Below are positions 33,720-45,181 of a DNA stretch of 64,000 nt, piece after piece. Positions within the stretch are counted from its first letter, which is position 1. The number at the start of each line of letters is the position of its first letter. The stretch comes from Diphasiastrum complanatum. Lineage: Eukaryota; Streptophyta; Lycopodiopsida; Lycopodiales; Lycopodiaceae. The position numbers and the translations under genes were made by a program. Under the pieces are notes generated by a model. It had not been told where the DNA came from. It ran no database searches and was given only the letters and a program-made list of their open reading frames with translations. The stretch is from positions 63,330,523-63,394,522 of the forward strand of contig CM055095.1 of the NCBI GenBank assembly GCA_029204225.1, read 5' to 3'.

Positions 33720-34017
33720 ATTGAGATGAGATTCTAAATGTGGTGTTATACTAGTATAATTGAATTCTGCACCTATACATTTAAGATTTCTAAATCATTG
33801 GCAATTAACTTGAGTAGTTGGTTACTCCTAGATGAAGTTAATTGGTAAAACAATCAACGTGATAAGGATTCACCAAAGACTAATAGTTTTAGATTATATT
33901 GCTTGTATGATCCATGATAGTGAATCATCAGGATTCATCAGTTAAAATTATGTGTATTGGATATACAATATTTTTTGTATAGAGTATTCCTTAGTTAAGG
34001 GATAGACTCAATTCATC
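33720..34017. repeat. Repeat shared in inverted orientation with 47470-47720
   Basis: Long diverged matches, for example tgtggtgttatactagtat and gttaaaattatgtgtattgg, occur reversed near 47676 and 47550. The family is unknown and there is no coding sequence. Confidence 0.65.
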
Positions 34018-34718
34018 TGTGATTAATTGCCAAAAATTGGCAAACCTAGCTTGATCAAAAACCATGTAGAATAGTGTAAATTGTGTACACAAGTGGGTCC
34101 CACACATGTGAGGCCATGATGCCATGTGGGAAACCCATCGTAATGTAGGTTAGGTCAATTCAAGAGAGTTGGTCATGTCTATTTGGTGGTCATCCCTACT
34201 TTATAAGACCTACACCTAAGTTTAAGGTGAAAATTTGACCAACTAGCTACCTACCAAGCATAACTCTAAGAAATAGACTAGGGTTTCATTTTAGGTCAAG
34301 GAGAGTGAGTTACCTTCCTTATTACATGCTGGAAATCCACCTAACTTCAAGAAGGAAGTCGAATTTGGTATGTATCCCCTCTCTCCATAGTGAGAAGATA
34401 GAAAAATTTTGGAGCTCATTGGCAATCTCAAGCTAGTTCACTATGTACATTGAGTTTTTGTAATCCAAATGAAACCAAATCAATTTCTACTTGTTTCTCA
34501 GGTTGAAGGCCGTACTACAGCCTGTAGTACAAATGTGTGGGCTCGGATTTCAATGTTGATCAATGCTTTTGATTGTTAATGCCTGTTGTTTGTCAAACTG
34601 CCAATCTAGATCAACTTTTTTGTGTCTAGTTTTTTGATAGATTGTTAAGCAAGCATCCAATCACTCTTGTGGATCTTTTGTAGATCCATTTATGGTCCTA
34701 AAGTACAGTACTTTCACA
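34018..34718 (+). repeat. Copia D LTR, apparently isolated
   Basis: TGTGATTAATTGCC to TACTTTCACA, 701 bp, matching the minus-strand LTR at 49407-50108 and the stub at 43666-43820. The LTR of copia B2 begins four bases downstream, so B2 seems to have inserted at its edge. No matching 5-bp duplication was seen around it. Confidence 0.85.
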
Positions 34719-34722
34719 CATG

Positions 34723-35651
34723 TGATGAGAATTCGCAGCCGCAAAACAGTCGCAAAAGCAAAGCAACTGCGACTAAATGCGATTCGGATGGAGTTCAGAT
34801 GCGTTCGCTGGACACTGCCAACCGAATCACTCCTACAGTCCTCCAGAATGTAGTCAGGCACTACTGATATACATATATAAATTAATGTAGCATTCAACAA
34901 ATTCAACCAATGTGCAAAATTGAAATGAATGTGAGAATCAGACACACGAATAACAGCAAACACATTTGCATTCAAGATCATACATCATAAATTGACATGT
35001 GCACAACGGCTACAAGATCATCTATTGATTTTCTCTGATTCTTCAAGCACTGCATGCATATCCACGTAGTGCATTGGCGTGAGAGACTGACGAATGGATG
35101 TCTCGCTTACTAGCAGACTTGTGGATCTTGTGGATCTTGCTTACAGAACTCGCTCGCAAGCGAACTTCATCTCTGTATTTTTCATCTTGATTGCTTACTA
35201 GCATCAGACTGTTTTCTGTATATGTGTCAAGTATCATCCAGTAAGGATATAGTCGTTCTATGTAAAACATTTACAACTAATCTAAAAATTACAAGAGTGG
35301 CAGATTATCCATGACCTAGAGTGTATTTGCTGACATCATGCCATCAGATCAGATATCTGTACTCCTAGGTACTTGCATGATCTTTGCTGGTACTCTTTGG
35401 AGCGTGAGGACAGAAAGGGTTTCGCAACGTTTTTCATGTCGCATCGTTGGTTTCGTTTCCGTCGTCTGACTTTCTCGTGTTGGACCGCAAAAGATTCTCA
35501 TTCGTGAACCTTTTGTGTTTGTGTCTTTTTGTCAAGTGTTCGCAAAACTTTCGTGCTTTGTGTCTCTTGACTTTTTGTTCGCGAACATCTTCGTCAAGCA
35601 GAGGGCTGAAAGCTAGCAATGCTTTGTAAATGGAAAGGTTTTTTTTCTTCA
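34723..35651 (-). repeat. 3' LTR of copia B2
   Basis: TGATGAGAATTCGC to TTTTTCTTCA, with the PPT (minus gagagggagc) immediately to the right at 35652. Confidence 0.87.
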
Positions 35652-35909
35652 GCTCCCTCTCAAAGCATGATAGCTTTACGATCCCGAGGCTGCTCCTCTG
35701 TCTCTCAAAAAGTCCTTTGTCCAGGGCTTTGGTGAAGATGTCAGCAACCATGTATTTCGTTCCGATGAAGGTGGTCTGCAACATCTTCTTTTCAATTAGA
35801 TCCCTGATCAAGTGGTACTTGATCGCAATGTGCTTTGTTCTAGAATGGAGCACGGGATCTTTCATCAGGTGTATCGTAGAGGTGTTGTCCATCTGCAAGA
35901 CCAGAGGCT
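35434..35909 (-). pseudogene. Copia B2 RNase H C-terminus
   Basis: A 154-codon open frame reads LQMDNTSTIHLMKDPVLHSR, TKHIAIKYHLIRDLIEKKML and YMVADIFTKALDKGLFERQR, then runs on into the LTR. The upstream part is cut at 35910 by the copia G LTR. Confidence 0.87.
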
Positions 35910-36565
35910 TGTGAAGGATTTCAGATCATTCAAGATCCAATCCATGTCCCTGATCTTTGGTTACAATAAGGAGCAAACCAACAATCCTACCAATGTAGAA
36001 AAATCAGCATCTACATACAAAATGAGATGCAAACTCTAAGAGATACTGATCAAACATGAACCAAAACATAGAATATGGTTGTTGTCCGTACAATTACAGT
36101 ACCCTACTATATTTCACACGTGTGGAACCGAAAATAGCAATAAATGATCATTCTACAGACAAGATTGCAAGATAACATCATGAGAGTGCACCAATGAGTA
36201 GTAGAACCCAAAGAGAACCACGTATAATGATGAAATGAGAGATAGAAGAGAGAAGATCACTCTCTCCACCAGTTACATCCTTTTATAGCAGGTCCAAACC
36301 CTATTTGGCCACTTGGCTTTCCCACCAAAATGATAACCCTACTAATTTTGGGTCTAGATTCAATGTACCCAACTATTCAAATTGAATCTACTCAAACTCG
36401 CATCCTAACTTTTCCACACTTTCAAAAAGCGTTTATTCAAATGAAATTTAGACGAATGAACTTTGAAAAGTCAACCTCTAAGTCTAAAACAAGTTTTGGC
36501 CTCAATATGCCAAATATAGAAATATTGCAAAATGTGATGAAACCAGTTGAATCTTTCACACTCCC
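35910..36565 (-). repeat. Copia G LTR (full, 656 bp)
   Basis: The plus strand starts TGTGAAGGATTTC and ends GAATCTTTCACA. It is the 3' LTR of a minus-strand copia G, because RNase H and a purine-rich PPT lie directly to its right. A second copy, cut short, is at 58748-59197. It contains CACACGTGTG at 36115 and CCGTAC at 36086. Confidence 0.85.
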
Positions 36566-36891
36566 TCTTCACCTAGTTTTAGCATAGACTTTGATAATAC
36601 TCCAAGTGAATTCCTATGCTTCATGAACAAGTCTTTTCCCAATGCTTTGGTGAATATATTAGCTACACATTCCCTTGAAGACACATGTTGAAGCTCCACC
36701 TCCTTTGCTATGACTCGCTCCCTCACAAAATGATATTGTATCTCAATATGCTTGCTCCTAGCATAGGTTTTTCCAATAGAGCTTTGATCCATCATAAGAA
36801 TGAACTTCTTCCTAAGAATAGATCTCCTTTCAATGATCATGTAATTTTCAAAATAGAAACAACCATAATTGATATAGAGAATAGTGTCCAC
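36566..36891 (-). pseudogene. Copia G RNase H C-terminus
   Basis: A minus frame reads MDQSSIGKTYARSKHIEIQY, HFVRERVIAKEVELQHVSSR, ECVANIFTKALGKDLFMKHR and NSLGVLSKSMLKLGEEG. This is the end of pol in the lineage of copia C (which has ECVADLLTKPL). The key Asp of VADIFTK is Asn here (VANIFTK). The fragment begins only in mid RNase H. Confidence 0.85.
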
Positions 36892-36960
36892 TTGGGATGC
36901 TTCACTATTTCTTACATCAATTTTACATGTAAAAATGTGACTAAAACATGAAGAATAAAA

Positions 36961-37377
36961 AAGAATGTAAATGAAATGATTCCACTATGCTTCCAACTCT
37001 GAACTCTCTGGAAAAATACAGCAAACAAACAATAAATGTGAGTGATCAACATTTGCTTGCATGTCTCCTCCTTTGTCCTTTGTTGCCTTGTATCCACCAT
37101 GATACTCCATGAATGAGCCTCCATCTCCATCTTGCCATAAGATGCCATCAAGCCTTGATGACTTGACCATGAATGAGCGACATAATGAGCCTCCAATAGC
37201 TTCATTCCTATCAACAAAACCAGCCAAGAATGCTAGTACAAATCCAACAACAAAACAATGCTCACCAATGTAGCTAGTTTTACCATATCTTGACAATTCG
37301 CACACATCCACATGAAATTGCTCAAACTTGAGATAGAACAAGTAAAGTAAACTTGAAAAACACTTCCTTGCTACCAT
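36961..37377 (-). other. Foreign segment inside B2, partly shared with 25369-25521
   Basis: An open frame of 130 codons on the minus strand (37377-36985) reads FHVDVCELSRYGKTSYIGEH and AFLAGFVDRNEAIGGSLC. About 150 bp of it (37169-37319) recur at 25369-25521. I recognise no domain. It could be LTR or captured sequence. Confidence 0.5.
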
Positions 37378-38510
37378 ATCTCTGAGAAAATCTCTTCGCT
37401 ACCAGTCTTGCCTTGCACTTTGAGACATTCCCATCTGGTCCGTATTTGAGCTTGAAAATCCATTTGCATTTGACAGTCTTGCGCTTATGTGGTAATAGCT
37501 CCAACGTCCGTACCTGGTTCTTCCTCATGGACTCCATCTCTTCATTTATGGATTGGATCCATCTGTCTTTTTTTGGACTTTCAATCGCTTCTCGAGAGTT
37601 TGTGGTTCACTCCTGAATCCGTAGAACTCCTCTGATGTGAAAGCTGAGCTTCCTAGCACATATCTTGTTGGCGCTCTTCGTGGTCTTGTCAACCTTCTAA
37701 GAGATCCTCCTAGGATAACAATGTCTTAGCCTTTGTCTGCTCTGCTCGGTCCGCAACCATCTTGGTTTACAGAAACTGTAGCAGTAGGCTGCCTCTCGAA
37801 TCTTTCTTCTTTAGATTTGTCGCTTGAATGAGAGACAACTCGAAAATCTTTATTTTCGTATTCATCCTCTACTCCCTCTGTCACTTGCAGTAGGTCGTAG
37901 TACTGCCTCTCTAGAACTTCATAGCTGACAGGATCGTCATTGGCCATTGTCCTACTCTCATCAAATCTGACATCTCTCACTAATTTCACAGTGTTCGTGT
38001 CTGGCATGTAGACTCTGTAGTATGATGAGTTCTTATCATAACCTACCAGAAATCCTTGCCCAGCTTTCTCATCAAGCTTCTTTTGAAGCTTATCAGGAAT
38101 ATGTGCATATGCTGCACAACCAAAGATTCTGATGTGAGATAGGTTGGGCTTTCTACCCCACCATAGCTCGTGTGGTGTGGTGTGAGGGACACCAGACTTA
38201 CCTATTCTAGATGTATGCGGTTGTAGCTACTACTTCAGCCCACAGTACCCTTGGATACTTCGAGTAGGCCATCATGCATCTGGCAGCTTCCATCTTTCAT
38301 TTAGCAACACCATTGTGCTACGGTGTGTAGGATGTAGTCCTTTTGTGAATGATGCCATGATTATTGCAGAAGTCAATGAAGCGATTCGAGATGTATTTGC
38401 CACCTCGATCTATCATGATCTACTTCACTTTGCTGCCTGTACATCTTTCAGCCCAATTCACATATTCTATGAATTTATTCTGAATAAAATACACTCTGGC
38501 AAACTTGCTA
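37378..38510 (-). pseudogene. Copia B2 RT start, linker and integrase, broken
   Basis: In minus order, the integrase part (38510-38020) keeps pieces such as the finger-proximal ILELVH, the HNKGI-type region and IRIFGCAAYAHIP, with stops and small deletions. The linker (38007-37726) reads VKLVRDVRFDESRTMANDDP and YEVLERQYYDLL. RT begins RKTVKCKWIFKLKYGPDGN and KARLVAKRFSQRYG, then the frame runs into foreign sequence at about 37378. No RT active site remains. Confidence 0.8.
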
Positions 38511-38516
38511 TAATCA

Positions 38517-39258
38517 TCAATGAAAGTTATATAATATTTTGAACCTCCTACTGAGATCACATTGAATGGTCCGCAGATGTACTAACTCCAAAATCTTAGT
38601 GGTTCTATAGGAGTCTTTGATGAATGGAGTGTCTGACATCTTGCCCTTCAAACATGCATCACAGGTGGTCAAACTAGTTGCATTCGAGATGTTGACCCCT
38701 GTTATCGCTCCATGATGGCTTGTTTGGTAAAGTGTCATTGAGTTCATGTGGTAGAGTCTTATGTGCCTCTCTGTGGTCTGGCGGGTCATCATGAGTCTGA
38801 TGCACCTGATCTGCAAGTAGGCGTACCTTCAAATGATATAGGTTTCCTTTGTTTCTATCTTGAGTGATCAATGTACTGGTACTGGCGTCAATCACGTTGC
38901 ATGCTTCATCTGAGAACATCACACGCATCCCTGCATCTGCTATTGTTGCTACAGAAAGCAAGTCAACTTGTTGCAGAGTAGGCATGAACAAAACGTCTTT
39001 GAGTCATTTGTCTCTGCCATTGGTATTGAGCCACAATGAACCAATATTGTTCACTTGATGTTTAGATCCATTTCCAAGAACTATGAGTCTTGAAGGATCT
39101 ACACTTCTAAAATTAGACATTATTCGTCTTGATGTCACGAAGTGTGAGGTGGATCCTGAATCTAGGATCACCTCATGTGTGTCAAACGTTGATGCTGCAC
39201 ACATGTCTTCACAGATGTAGGTGGTCGAACAGTTTCTGTTCGTTCTTTCTTCACCCAT
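38517..39258 (-). pseudogene. Copia B2 protease and pre-integrase, broken
   Basis: A 84-codon frame (39258-39004) carries VILDSGSTSHFVTSRRIMSN, where DSGS replaces the DSGA of B1. It continues RLIVLGNGSKHQVNNIGSLW. The next pieces read MFMPTLQQVDLLSVATIADA, LYHLKVRLLADQVHQTHDD, YHMNSMTLYQTSHHGAITG and CDACLKGKMSDTPFIKDSY. Frame changes near 38990 and 38780 break it. Confidence 0.85.
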
Positions 39259-40042
39259 TTTTGAGCTCTCGGGCTCCTCGACATAGGATGAGTTGTTGCT
39301 ATTCTCCTGTCTGTTCTATGCTGATTTGTTCTTCGGGTTCTGGCAACAATCCATGGCTGCATGACCCTTCTTGTGACAATGAATACACTCAATATTGAGA
39401 TTGAGCCAGCATGTATCTACTGTATGTCTATCTCTTCTACATCTCATGCAAGTCTTCTTGTCTGCACCTTGTTGGTTCGACCTCCCTTTGCTCTTCCAGT
39501 TGTCTTTGTTGGTCACCTCTGCTTGTTGATCATGATCCTGCCTCTGATTTGACTCCCTCTTAGGCTTAAATTATTTCTTGGATTTTTCTTTGTTGCCGTA
39601 GAGGGCCTGATAAGAATCATTCTTGTGATCAAGGTGTTCTCTGGCCTCGACTTCCTCTCAAATCTTGGCAATCGCCTTTTCGAGATTCATGGTAGGATCT
39701 TTCGCGAGCAGGGTTTTCGTTGTCTGGAATGATCTGGGTAAGGCTCTCAACAGGTAGGTGAGTTGCTTCTCAACTGCCATAACGTTCTCTGCTCCATAGT
39801 AGGTTCGTCAGCTGATCTTCGATGTAAGATGATAGCAAGGCTACTGCCTTGTCCTTTTTCTCTCTCCACTCGCGTAGCTCTTTGCCTGATGTTGTAGGCA
39901 TCTCTTTTGTGCCATCCACCCAGGGGAATAAACCTTCGCCCTTGAGTATCAACGATGTCTTAACTTTCCAGACTAGAAAGTTAGATCCTGAAGAATCAAG
40001 AATGGTGCAGATCTTGCTCTGCATGCTGCTGATTGAAGCCAT
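39259..40042 (-). pseudogene. Copia B2 gag with two zinc knuckles
   Basis: The start is the ATG at 40042 (MASISSMQSKICTILDSSG), then SNFLVWKVKTSLILKGEG. A deletion near 39780-39810 removes about 150 bp present in B1. The C-terminal part (39516-39316) has CMRCRRDRHTVDTC and CIHCHKKGHAAMDC, two standard CX2CX4HX4C knuckles 10 residues apart. Confidence 0.85.
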
Positions 40043-40150
40043 TTCTTCTAAGAATCTGTTCCCTTGTTGATGGTTATTTGTCTGAATGCTTGGCCTCCTG
40101 GATCTGATAGCTTCTTGGATATGTCAGATTATGACAAGATAACCTGGTAG

Positions 40151-41040
40151 GCTCTGATACCACTGATGAGAATTCGCAGTCGTGAAACAATCGCAAAAGC
40201 AAAGCAACCGTGACTCAATGCGATTTGGATGGAGTTCAGATGCGTTCATTGGACACTGCCAACTGAATCACTCCTACAGTCCTCCAGAATGGGAGAATCA
40301 GACACACGAATAACAGCAGACACATTTTCAGTCAAGATCATACATCATATATTGATGTACACAATGGCTACAAGATCATCTATTGATTTTCTCTGATTCT
40401 TCAAGCATTGCATGTGGATCCATGCAGTGCGTTGGCGTGAGAGAAATACAGTTTTCTCACGAATGGATGTCTTGCTTACTAGAGGACTTATGGATCCTGT
40501 GGATCTTGCTTACAGAACTTGTCTTGCTCGTAGGTGGACTTCATCTTTGTCTTTTCCGTCTTGACTGCTTACTAGCATCAGACTATTTTCTATACATGTG
40601 TCAAGTATCATCCGGTAAGTATATAGTCGTTCTATACAAATTTAAGATTAGAGTGATTAAACATCTACAACTAATCAAGAAATTACAAGAGTGACACATT
40701 AGCCACGACCTAGAGTGTATCTGCTGACGTCATGCCATCAGATCAAATATCTGTACTCCTGGGTACTTGCATGATCTTTGTTGGTACTCTTTGGAGCGTG
40801 AGGGCAAAAAGAGTTTCACGACATTTTTTGTGTCGCGTCGTTGGTTTCGTTTCCGTCGTCTGACTTTCTCGTGTTGGACCGCAAAAGATTCTCGTTCGCG
40901 AATCTTTCGTGTTTGTGTCTTTTCGTCAGGTGTTCGCAAAACTTTTGCGTTTCGTGTCTCTTGACTTTCGTGTTCGCGAACATCTTCATCAAGCAAAGGG
41001 CTGAAAGCTAGCAAGGCTTTGTAAACAAGAATGTTTTGCA
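40151..41040 (-). repeat. PBS and 5' LTR of copia B2
   Basis: PBS complement gctctgatacca at 40151-40162. The LTR starts TGATGAGAATTCGC at 40164. Its outer end is taken as AATGTTTTGCA (41040). It differs from the cttca end of the other LTRs, so it may be truncated there. Confidence 0.78.
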
Positions 41041-41700
41041 TTGCGATGCTTGTATTCTGGAAACTTTTGGCTCATGATTTGCAAATAATGAATAAATGAC
41101 ATTATTCCTTTCATTTCATCTAGATCCAGCTCGACATCTGTCAAGATATCCAGATTATAGTTACTTGTTCTTGACATATTACGATCATGAGAATCATTGT
41201 TTGATTTTGCATGTAGAAAGGATTTCCGTCATCTGTCATGGCATTCACAATATTTCCTTCTGTTGTAATTGAAGTCACCTTTACGATAACAAGCAAGTTT
41301 TTTTCACTGGAATAGTAGCCTTTGAATTTAACAGTGAAAAATACTACCCCTTCAAATCCATACAATCAACAACGTTGTCAATGTTGTATAATGGATTGTT
41401 GGCAAGAACGAGTTCATTCATTTTGACAATATCTGCATTATTCCACAAGATTTTTTTTGCAATGACATCGATGAAAATATAGTTATAAACGTCTCCTAGG
41501 CGATTATAATCGTCGTGAGGGTATGGCAAAGGACAATCCATTTTAAACATCTTTGAAATTAGAACCACACTTTTATCCATACCAATTTCTCTGAAAAAAC
41601 ATGTTCCACTTGATTCAGCAGTTAAGACATTTCCAAATGCAACCACTTCTTTTTGAAAAAATAAAACAACTAAAACATCTTCTCTTGGGCAGTCTATGTA
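41041..41700 (-). pseudogene. Unrecognised coding-like stretch
   Basis: Two minus-strand frames overlap slightly. 41646-41344 (100 codons) reads VAFGNVLTAESSGTCFFREI, SKMFKMDCPLPYPHDDYNRL and NADIVKMNELVLANNPLYN. 41365-41141 reads YGFEGVVFFTVKFKGYYSSE and NAMTDDGNPFYM. The amino-acid make-up looks like real protein. A frame change lies near 41350. I do not recognise the family. A DNA-transposon protein or a host pseudogene are both possible. Confidence 0.4.
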
Positions 41701-41837
41701 GTGACCTTAAAAAAAAATCATAATCACACTTTATGTTAAAATTTGCAATGTTATTCCAAATATAATTAGCAAAATTATGAAACTATAATATATTTGTATA
41801 ATTAACAAAATAATGAGACTGTAACAAAATTATGAAA

Positions 41838-42020
41838 CATTAGCCCTTAGCTCTTGGCCCTTAGCCAGTGGCCCTTAACCCGTAGCCCTTAGCCCATAGT
41901 TGTTGGTCGTTGGCACTTGGCCCTTGCCCCTAGGCCCTTAGCCTTAGCACTTCACCCCTAATTTTTACCCCTTGGCCCTTGCCCCTAGGCCCTTGACCCT
42001 AGGCCCTTAGCCTTTGTCCA
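41838..42020. repeat. Minisatellite of GGCCCTTAGCCC-like units
   Basis: About a dozen imperfect 12-15 bp units such as ggcccttagcc, tggcccttgcccctag and agcccttagcccatag in tandem. Confidence 0.85.
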
Positions 42021-43380
42021 TGCTTTATATTTTTTTCTTGTCGTTATTATTACTTTTGTATTTATTTAAGGTTTTTTACTGGTTTACAATTTCATTTCTA
42101 AATTTTTTATGTTTTCTAAATATTTATCTATTTATTTTAGTTTTTTATATAAATGTCGTGGTATACATATATATTAATTAAACTTTATGTCTCATTCTTT
42201 AAGTTTTTTTAATTAAGGTGAAATCTTTTCAACACTTTCTAGATTTTTTTTTTTGTAGGGTTTTAAGTTTTTTAGAGGGTTTAAGTTTGTATTACGGTTC
42301 TTTCAAGATTATGCCCAATTTCTAGCAATATGTATTTTTTTTTTCATTTTTTCGAATATCTAGTTTTTCTACAAGTTTCAATTCTTTGTACTTTCATTTT
42401 TTTATGTTATTTTTTTTTGTTTTTTTTTGAAATTTTAGTTTTTTCACCACTATTTAGTTTTTTTTTTTTTCATTTGTGTATGTTTATTTTTGATTTTTTA
42501 AATATTTAGTTCTTTTTACACTATTTTGTTTTTTTTCTAATTTTCTTTTTTACTTTTTTATGTTAATTTTTTTTTCTAATTTAGTTATTTTTTTTACACT
42601 ATTATGTTTTCTTTAGATTTTTTTCATTTTTTTTATGTTTTTTTTTTTGAAATTTTAGTTTTTTTTTGACACTATTCTGTTTTTTCATTTTTTTTTCTGT
42701 ATTTCTTTTTATGTTTTTTTCTTATTTTTTAGACAATTTTGTTTTTTTGCCAATATTTTGTTTTTTTAAAGATTTTTTCATTTTTCTATCTTATTTTTTT
42801 GGTTTTTTTCAAAAATTTCATTTCTTGAATTAGTTTTTCTATCTTATTTAGTTTTCAGTTCTTGTGACACCATTATGTTTTTCATTAGATTTTTTCATTT
42901 TTTTAATGTATTTTTTTAGTTTTTTCGAATCTTTAGTTCTTTTGACACCATTATTCTTTAGATTTATTCATTTTTAATTTTTTTTTGTTTTTTTTTGAGA
43001 TTTTTTATATTAAATATTGTTTTTACTAGAATTTTTTACAATATTTTGTTTTTTTTAATTGTTTCACAATTTTAATCTTATTTGTCATCTTTTATGCTTG
43101 TTTTTTGGTTTTTTAGGAATTTTTTATATAATTTTTTTCTCGATTTTTTTGGGATATTTAACACTATTTTTTTTGAAAAATTTATTAATTTTTTTAAGCT
43201 TATTTTTGGTTTTTTTCTGTATTATTTTCTTAAAATTATTGTTTTGTTTTTTTTGTAGTTTTTACACTTTTTAAAATTCTAAGATTTTTTTCTTTTTTTC
43301 AAGATTATTTTTTGATTTTAGACAATATTTTGATCTATTTAGGTTTTTTTGATTCTCATGTTTTTTTCCTACTTTTGTAT
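42021..43380. repeat. Extremely T-rich low-complexity region
   Basis: About 1.35 kb in which the plus strand is mostly T, with repeated words such as ttttgacactatt(a/c/t)tgtttttt and gaattttttatat. It looks like a degenerate minisatellite built from T runs. Frames rich in Phe and Leu (for example 43059-43274) are artefacts. Confidence 0.85.
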
Positions 43381-43665
43381 TAGCAAGTTCATGGAAGGGA
43401 TGAGGAGAAAGGAGAGCACAGTTCGAGCAACTAATAATTCAATAAGCATTTGGTGCAACATTGACACTTTTCAATCTATATATACTCTCTTCAACTAGTG
43501 GATTCCCCAATTTTCTTGATTCTCAATTAACCTTTATTATGAGATATAGTTTCCTCTTGACATGTGGCATCCCATTTGTCCCATAAGTATTTTTGGAATT
43601 TGACAATGAGAAAAATAAATAAATAAACCCTCCTTACAATGCTTATTTACATTGCCTTTTGAAAT
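43381..43665. other. No gene; holds a segment repeated inverted at 48432-48470
   Basis: The word tacaatgcttatttacattg (43634-43653), followed by an A/T-rich tail, recurs reversed at about 48440. Otherwise nothing is recognised. Confidence 0.55.
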
Positions 43666-43833
43666 TGCTTTTGATTGTTAATGCTTGTTGTTTGTCAAAT
43701 TGCCAATCTAGATCAACTTTTTTGTGTCTAGTTTTTTGATAGATTGTTAAGCAAGCATCCAATCACTCTTGTGGATCTTTTGTAGATCCATTTATGGTCC
43801 TAAAGTATAGTACTTTCACATGGTATTAGAGCC
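43666..43833 (+). repeat. Copia D 5' LTR stub and PBS
   Basis: The last about 155 bp of LTR D, ending TACTTTCACA (43820), followed by tggtattagagcc (43821-43833), a PBS with one mismatch. Compare 34560-34718. About 545 bp of LTR are missing on the left. Confidence 0.85.
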
Positions 43834-44623
43834 AAGTACAAGAGCATAAGCCATTGATCTAATGTAGATCCATTTTTAGCAAGTTTTGGTGCTAAAAACT
43901 AGTATTGAGAGGGCAAGCTAGAATCTTGATTTTGGTGAGGAGATTTGATCCCAAACTTGGTAGGGGTCCAAATCCATACTGTCCATGTGTGGGCACCTCT
44001 GAACCTGCATTTAATGCATGGTATTCATTTGATCCAAAGAAATTCCACTTGTGAGCTTTTGATGTGATTTTTGGTGGAAATCTTAGAATAAGCTACCAAG
44101 ATTGAGTGCCATTGATTAGATTTGACTTAGGGTCATGAGATCTAATTAATCTAGGATGAGATCAGGTCCTCTAAACTTGTTTTACAGGTCTTGAAAGTAC
44201 ATCAAAAAGTGTGAGGGAGATTTAGTCATGTTATTGTCCAAAAATAGCCAAAATTGGCAAGATTTGACTGTAAGTAGATTTCACATCATCTCATCTTCAT
44301 TCCAACTTTGTGAGGGAGTGCTAGAACTGAGATTATAAGTCCATTTGTTGGATTAGAAATCTAATTTGAGTGAAAAACTACTAGAGAGAGACCTTAGTGA
44401 GTTTCTAGAGACAATCAAATCCATTTTTTGGCAAGATTTGTTTGAAAGTAGTTTTCACTTCATCTTATTGTCATTCCAGCTTTGTGAGGGAGTGATAAAA
44501 CTGTGATTATAAGTCCATTTGTTGGATAAGAAATCAAATTTGAGTGAAACACTGCAAGTGTGAGACCTTTGTGAGTTTCAAGTCAATCAAATCTATTTCT
44601 TGTTTGTAGAAGTCACTAGTAAG

Positions 44624-44673
44624 ATGGGATCTACTGGAGCATACCTTCTAGAAGCTAGTGAGAGATTGAATTC
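44624..44673 (+). pseudogene. Copia D gag start, cut by LTR C
   Basis: MGSTGAYLLEASERLNS, the usual copia gag start (compare MSSTGSHFLEDSERL in A). I take ATG 44624 because family relatives begin there. An upstream in-frame ATG exists at 44600. The frame ends at the TSD-like AATTC (44669-44673) where LTR C begins. Confidence 0.85.
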
Positions 44674-45181
44674 TGTAAAAATTACAGCAAATAAGGATCC
44701 TAAAACACTTGAAATGATGAGGGAAACAATAGATTATGATTTCATAAGATTAGCACAAGTTGAACCATCAAAATCCATCAAAAATCTATGCTTGAACCTC
44801 ACTAAATGGCCCAAATCCTTGAAGAAGGCTTCACACGTGTGAAAGTACGGCCTCCCACAGTCTGAGTACTGTACACCAGACCTACATTCAATCCTATAAT
44901 CATTAGTAATCACAAGTACTCAAACAATTATGAACATAGAGAGCAATTGCACCATTATGAGAGAAAAAACATGAAATTGCTTGATTGATTTTGGTGAGAT
45001 ATCATCACCTATATATACATGATCCATCACGGTTTTGGGCAGGTATGAGTAGCCCTAAACCTATCCCTAATGCTAATTTTGGTGGATCTTTCATCCCTAC
45101 CAAGTTAGGGTTGGAATCTTGGAGATCCCTCAACAATGCAAAAATTACCAAAAATAGCTCCTATTTTTTCTCCCTTGTATC
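44674..45181 (-). repeat. Copia C LTR, positions about 174-682, displaced by inversion
   Basis: Reverse complement of 52430-52937 with about one visible difference. The outer end TGTAAAAATTACAG is the LTR 3' end. The inner end stops at tcccttgtatc, exactly where the plus-strand 3' LTR piece (57732-57904) also stops. Confidence 0.92.

Larger units (their letters stand above)
34723..41040 (-). mobile_element. Ty1/copia element B2, with nested copia G piece
   Basis: In minus order there is a 5' LTR (40164-41040), PBS (40151-40162), gag, protease, integrase, RT start (37378-37620), a foreign block (35910-37377), RNase H (35652-35909), PPT and a 3' LTR (34723-35651). It is the same family as B1. 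The foreign block replaces most of RT and part of RNase H. The two LTRs differ by indels of about 80 bp near 40290 and by their outer ends, so the copy is old or rearranged. Confidence 0.87.
43666..44673 (+). mobile_element. Copia D, left part (rest lies inverted at 49407-52255)
   Basis: LTR stub, PBS, a leader of about 790 bp containing a partial duplication (tttgtgagggagtg occurs at about 44307 and 44481), and the first codons of gag. The gag is interrupted at 44673 by LTR C. The continuation of the gag is found reversed from 52255 downward, as described in the findings. Confidence 0.8.

Noticed and set aside
34018-34718. Solo LTR with target duplication
   Set aside because: The five bases on the two sides do not match, so it cannot be shown to be a clean solo LTR.
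41838-42020. CRISPR-like array
   Set aside because: Units are contiguous and degenerate without spacers, in a plant nuclear context.
43059-43274. Phe/Leu-rich possible membrane protein
   Set aside because: Translation of T-rich DNA always gives hydrophobic residues.
44674-45181. Simple solo LTR of copia C inserted in copia D
   Set aside because: It lacks exactly the 173 bp found at 57732-57904. The flanking AATTC pairs with the far side of element C, so inversion explains it better.
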